Below, piece after piece: positions 10,154 to 10,281 of a stretch of 10,281 nucleotides of DNA. Origin of the DNA: Victivallales bacterium (GTDB lineage: Bacteria; Verrucomicrobiota; Lentisphaeria; Victivallales; UBA1829). How positions within the stretch are numbered: the first letter of the stretch is position 1; every line of letters begins with the position of its first letter. Below the pieces are notes generated by a model, which worked only from the letters and a program-made list of their open reading frames with translations, ran no database searches and was not told the origin of the DNA. Made by a program: the position numbers and the translations under genes. The stretch is taken from positions 1-10,281 of the forward strand of contig JAEEQO010000097.1 in assembly GCA_016285335.1 (NCBI GenBank), written 5' to 3'.

Positions 10154-10281
10154 CCACTACTGTCCGGTTAAAATATAGGGGCACAATTTGCAAAGAGATC
10201 GAGTTGTTCAGGAGCATTCCAGTCTGGAGGGTTCTTCAGGGTATCCCTGTTCAAATTGAGGACCTCGACCAGAGCGAAGTC
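10154..10281. mobile_element. Possible end of an insertion sequence (truncated by the window)
   Basis: The sequence around CACTACTGTCCGGTTAAAA (10155-10173) overlaps the stop codon of a - strand ORF that runs out of the window. A reading frame stopping inside a terminal sequence is typical of compact IS elements, and the ACTGTCCGGTTAA string looks like an IS4-type terminal repeat to me. The opposite end is outside the window, so the inverted repeat and target duplication cannot be checked. Confidence 0.35.
10168..10281 (-). CDS. C-terminal end of a probable transposase (partial)
   Basis: The last 37 residues before the TAA stop (TTA at 10168-10170) read DFALVEVLNLNRDTLKNPPD and then WNAPEQLDLFANCAPIF. 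The frame is open to the window edge. A hydrophobic helix with LNLNRDTL followed by a Pro-rich tail ending in QLDLF resembles the C-termini of IS4-type DDE transposases, but this is a weak match by eye. Other proteins also end this way. The position at a likely IS boundary favours a transposase. Confidence 0.45.
   Translation of the reverse strand, partial: DFALVEVLNLNRDTLKNPPDWNAPEQLDLFANCAPIF

Overview
The window looks like a chromosomal segment of a GC-rich, probably anaerobic bacterium. My guess is the PVC/Lentisphaerota (Victivallis-like) area, with low confidence, because it rests only on protein style and on a His-type THI4, a form associated with low-oxygen, sulfide-rich niches. Most genes are on the + strand. 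They share a housekeeping-type promoter: TTGNNN, 16-17 bp, then almost always TATATT.

Left part (1-2250). The end of an extremely Gly/Phe/Met-rich protein and its terminator come first. Next is a small membrane-anchored protein of unknown function (363-854). Then comes a two-gene operon: a glycine-cleavage H-like protein in which the lipoyl lysine is replaced by threonine (1079-1456), and a LOG-family Rossmann protein (1465-2172), closed by a terminator.

Centre (2270-6800). A promoter and a TPP riboswitch control an operon of THI4-type thiazole synthase (2478-3281) and ThiE (3287-3949). Together these make the thiazole phosphate and join it to the pyrimidine moiety of thiamine. After the riboswitch, a 7-nt segment complementary to the thi4 Shine-Dalgarno region suggests translational control. 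A separate promoter then drives a 47-codon leader-like ORF with three Ile codons in a row. It is followed by a perfect 10-bp inverted repeat and a large XRE-cupin-AMP-synthetase fusion gene (4408-6717), which may be an acyl-CoA synthetase that carries its own regulator. A bidirectional terminator separates it from a convergent YjbQ/UPF0047 gene (6828-7229), a family with reported weak thiamine-phosphate synthase activity.

Right part (7230-10281). A 5' region with tandem 11-bp repeats, a promoter and a long RNA hairpin precedes a 34-codon upstream ORF. That ORF overlaps a candidate small HTH protein gene ending at 8133. A second membrane-anchored unknown protein lies on the - strand (8295-8885). 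From about 8960 to 10150 I support no gene. This stretch is more AT-rich and holds hairpins, an orphan - strand terminator and short repeats. The right edge carries the last 37 codons of a - strand ORF, probably an IS transposase.

The observations most worth a second look are the lysine-less GcvH, the XRE-cupin-synthetase fusion with its leader ORF and inverted repeat, the riboswitch expression platform, and the structured leader of the HTH gene.
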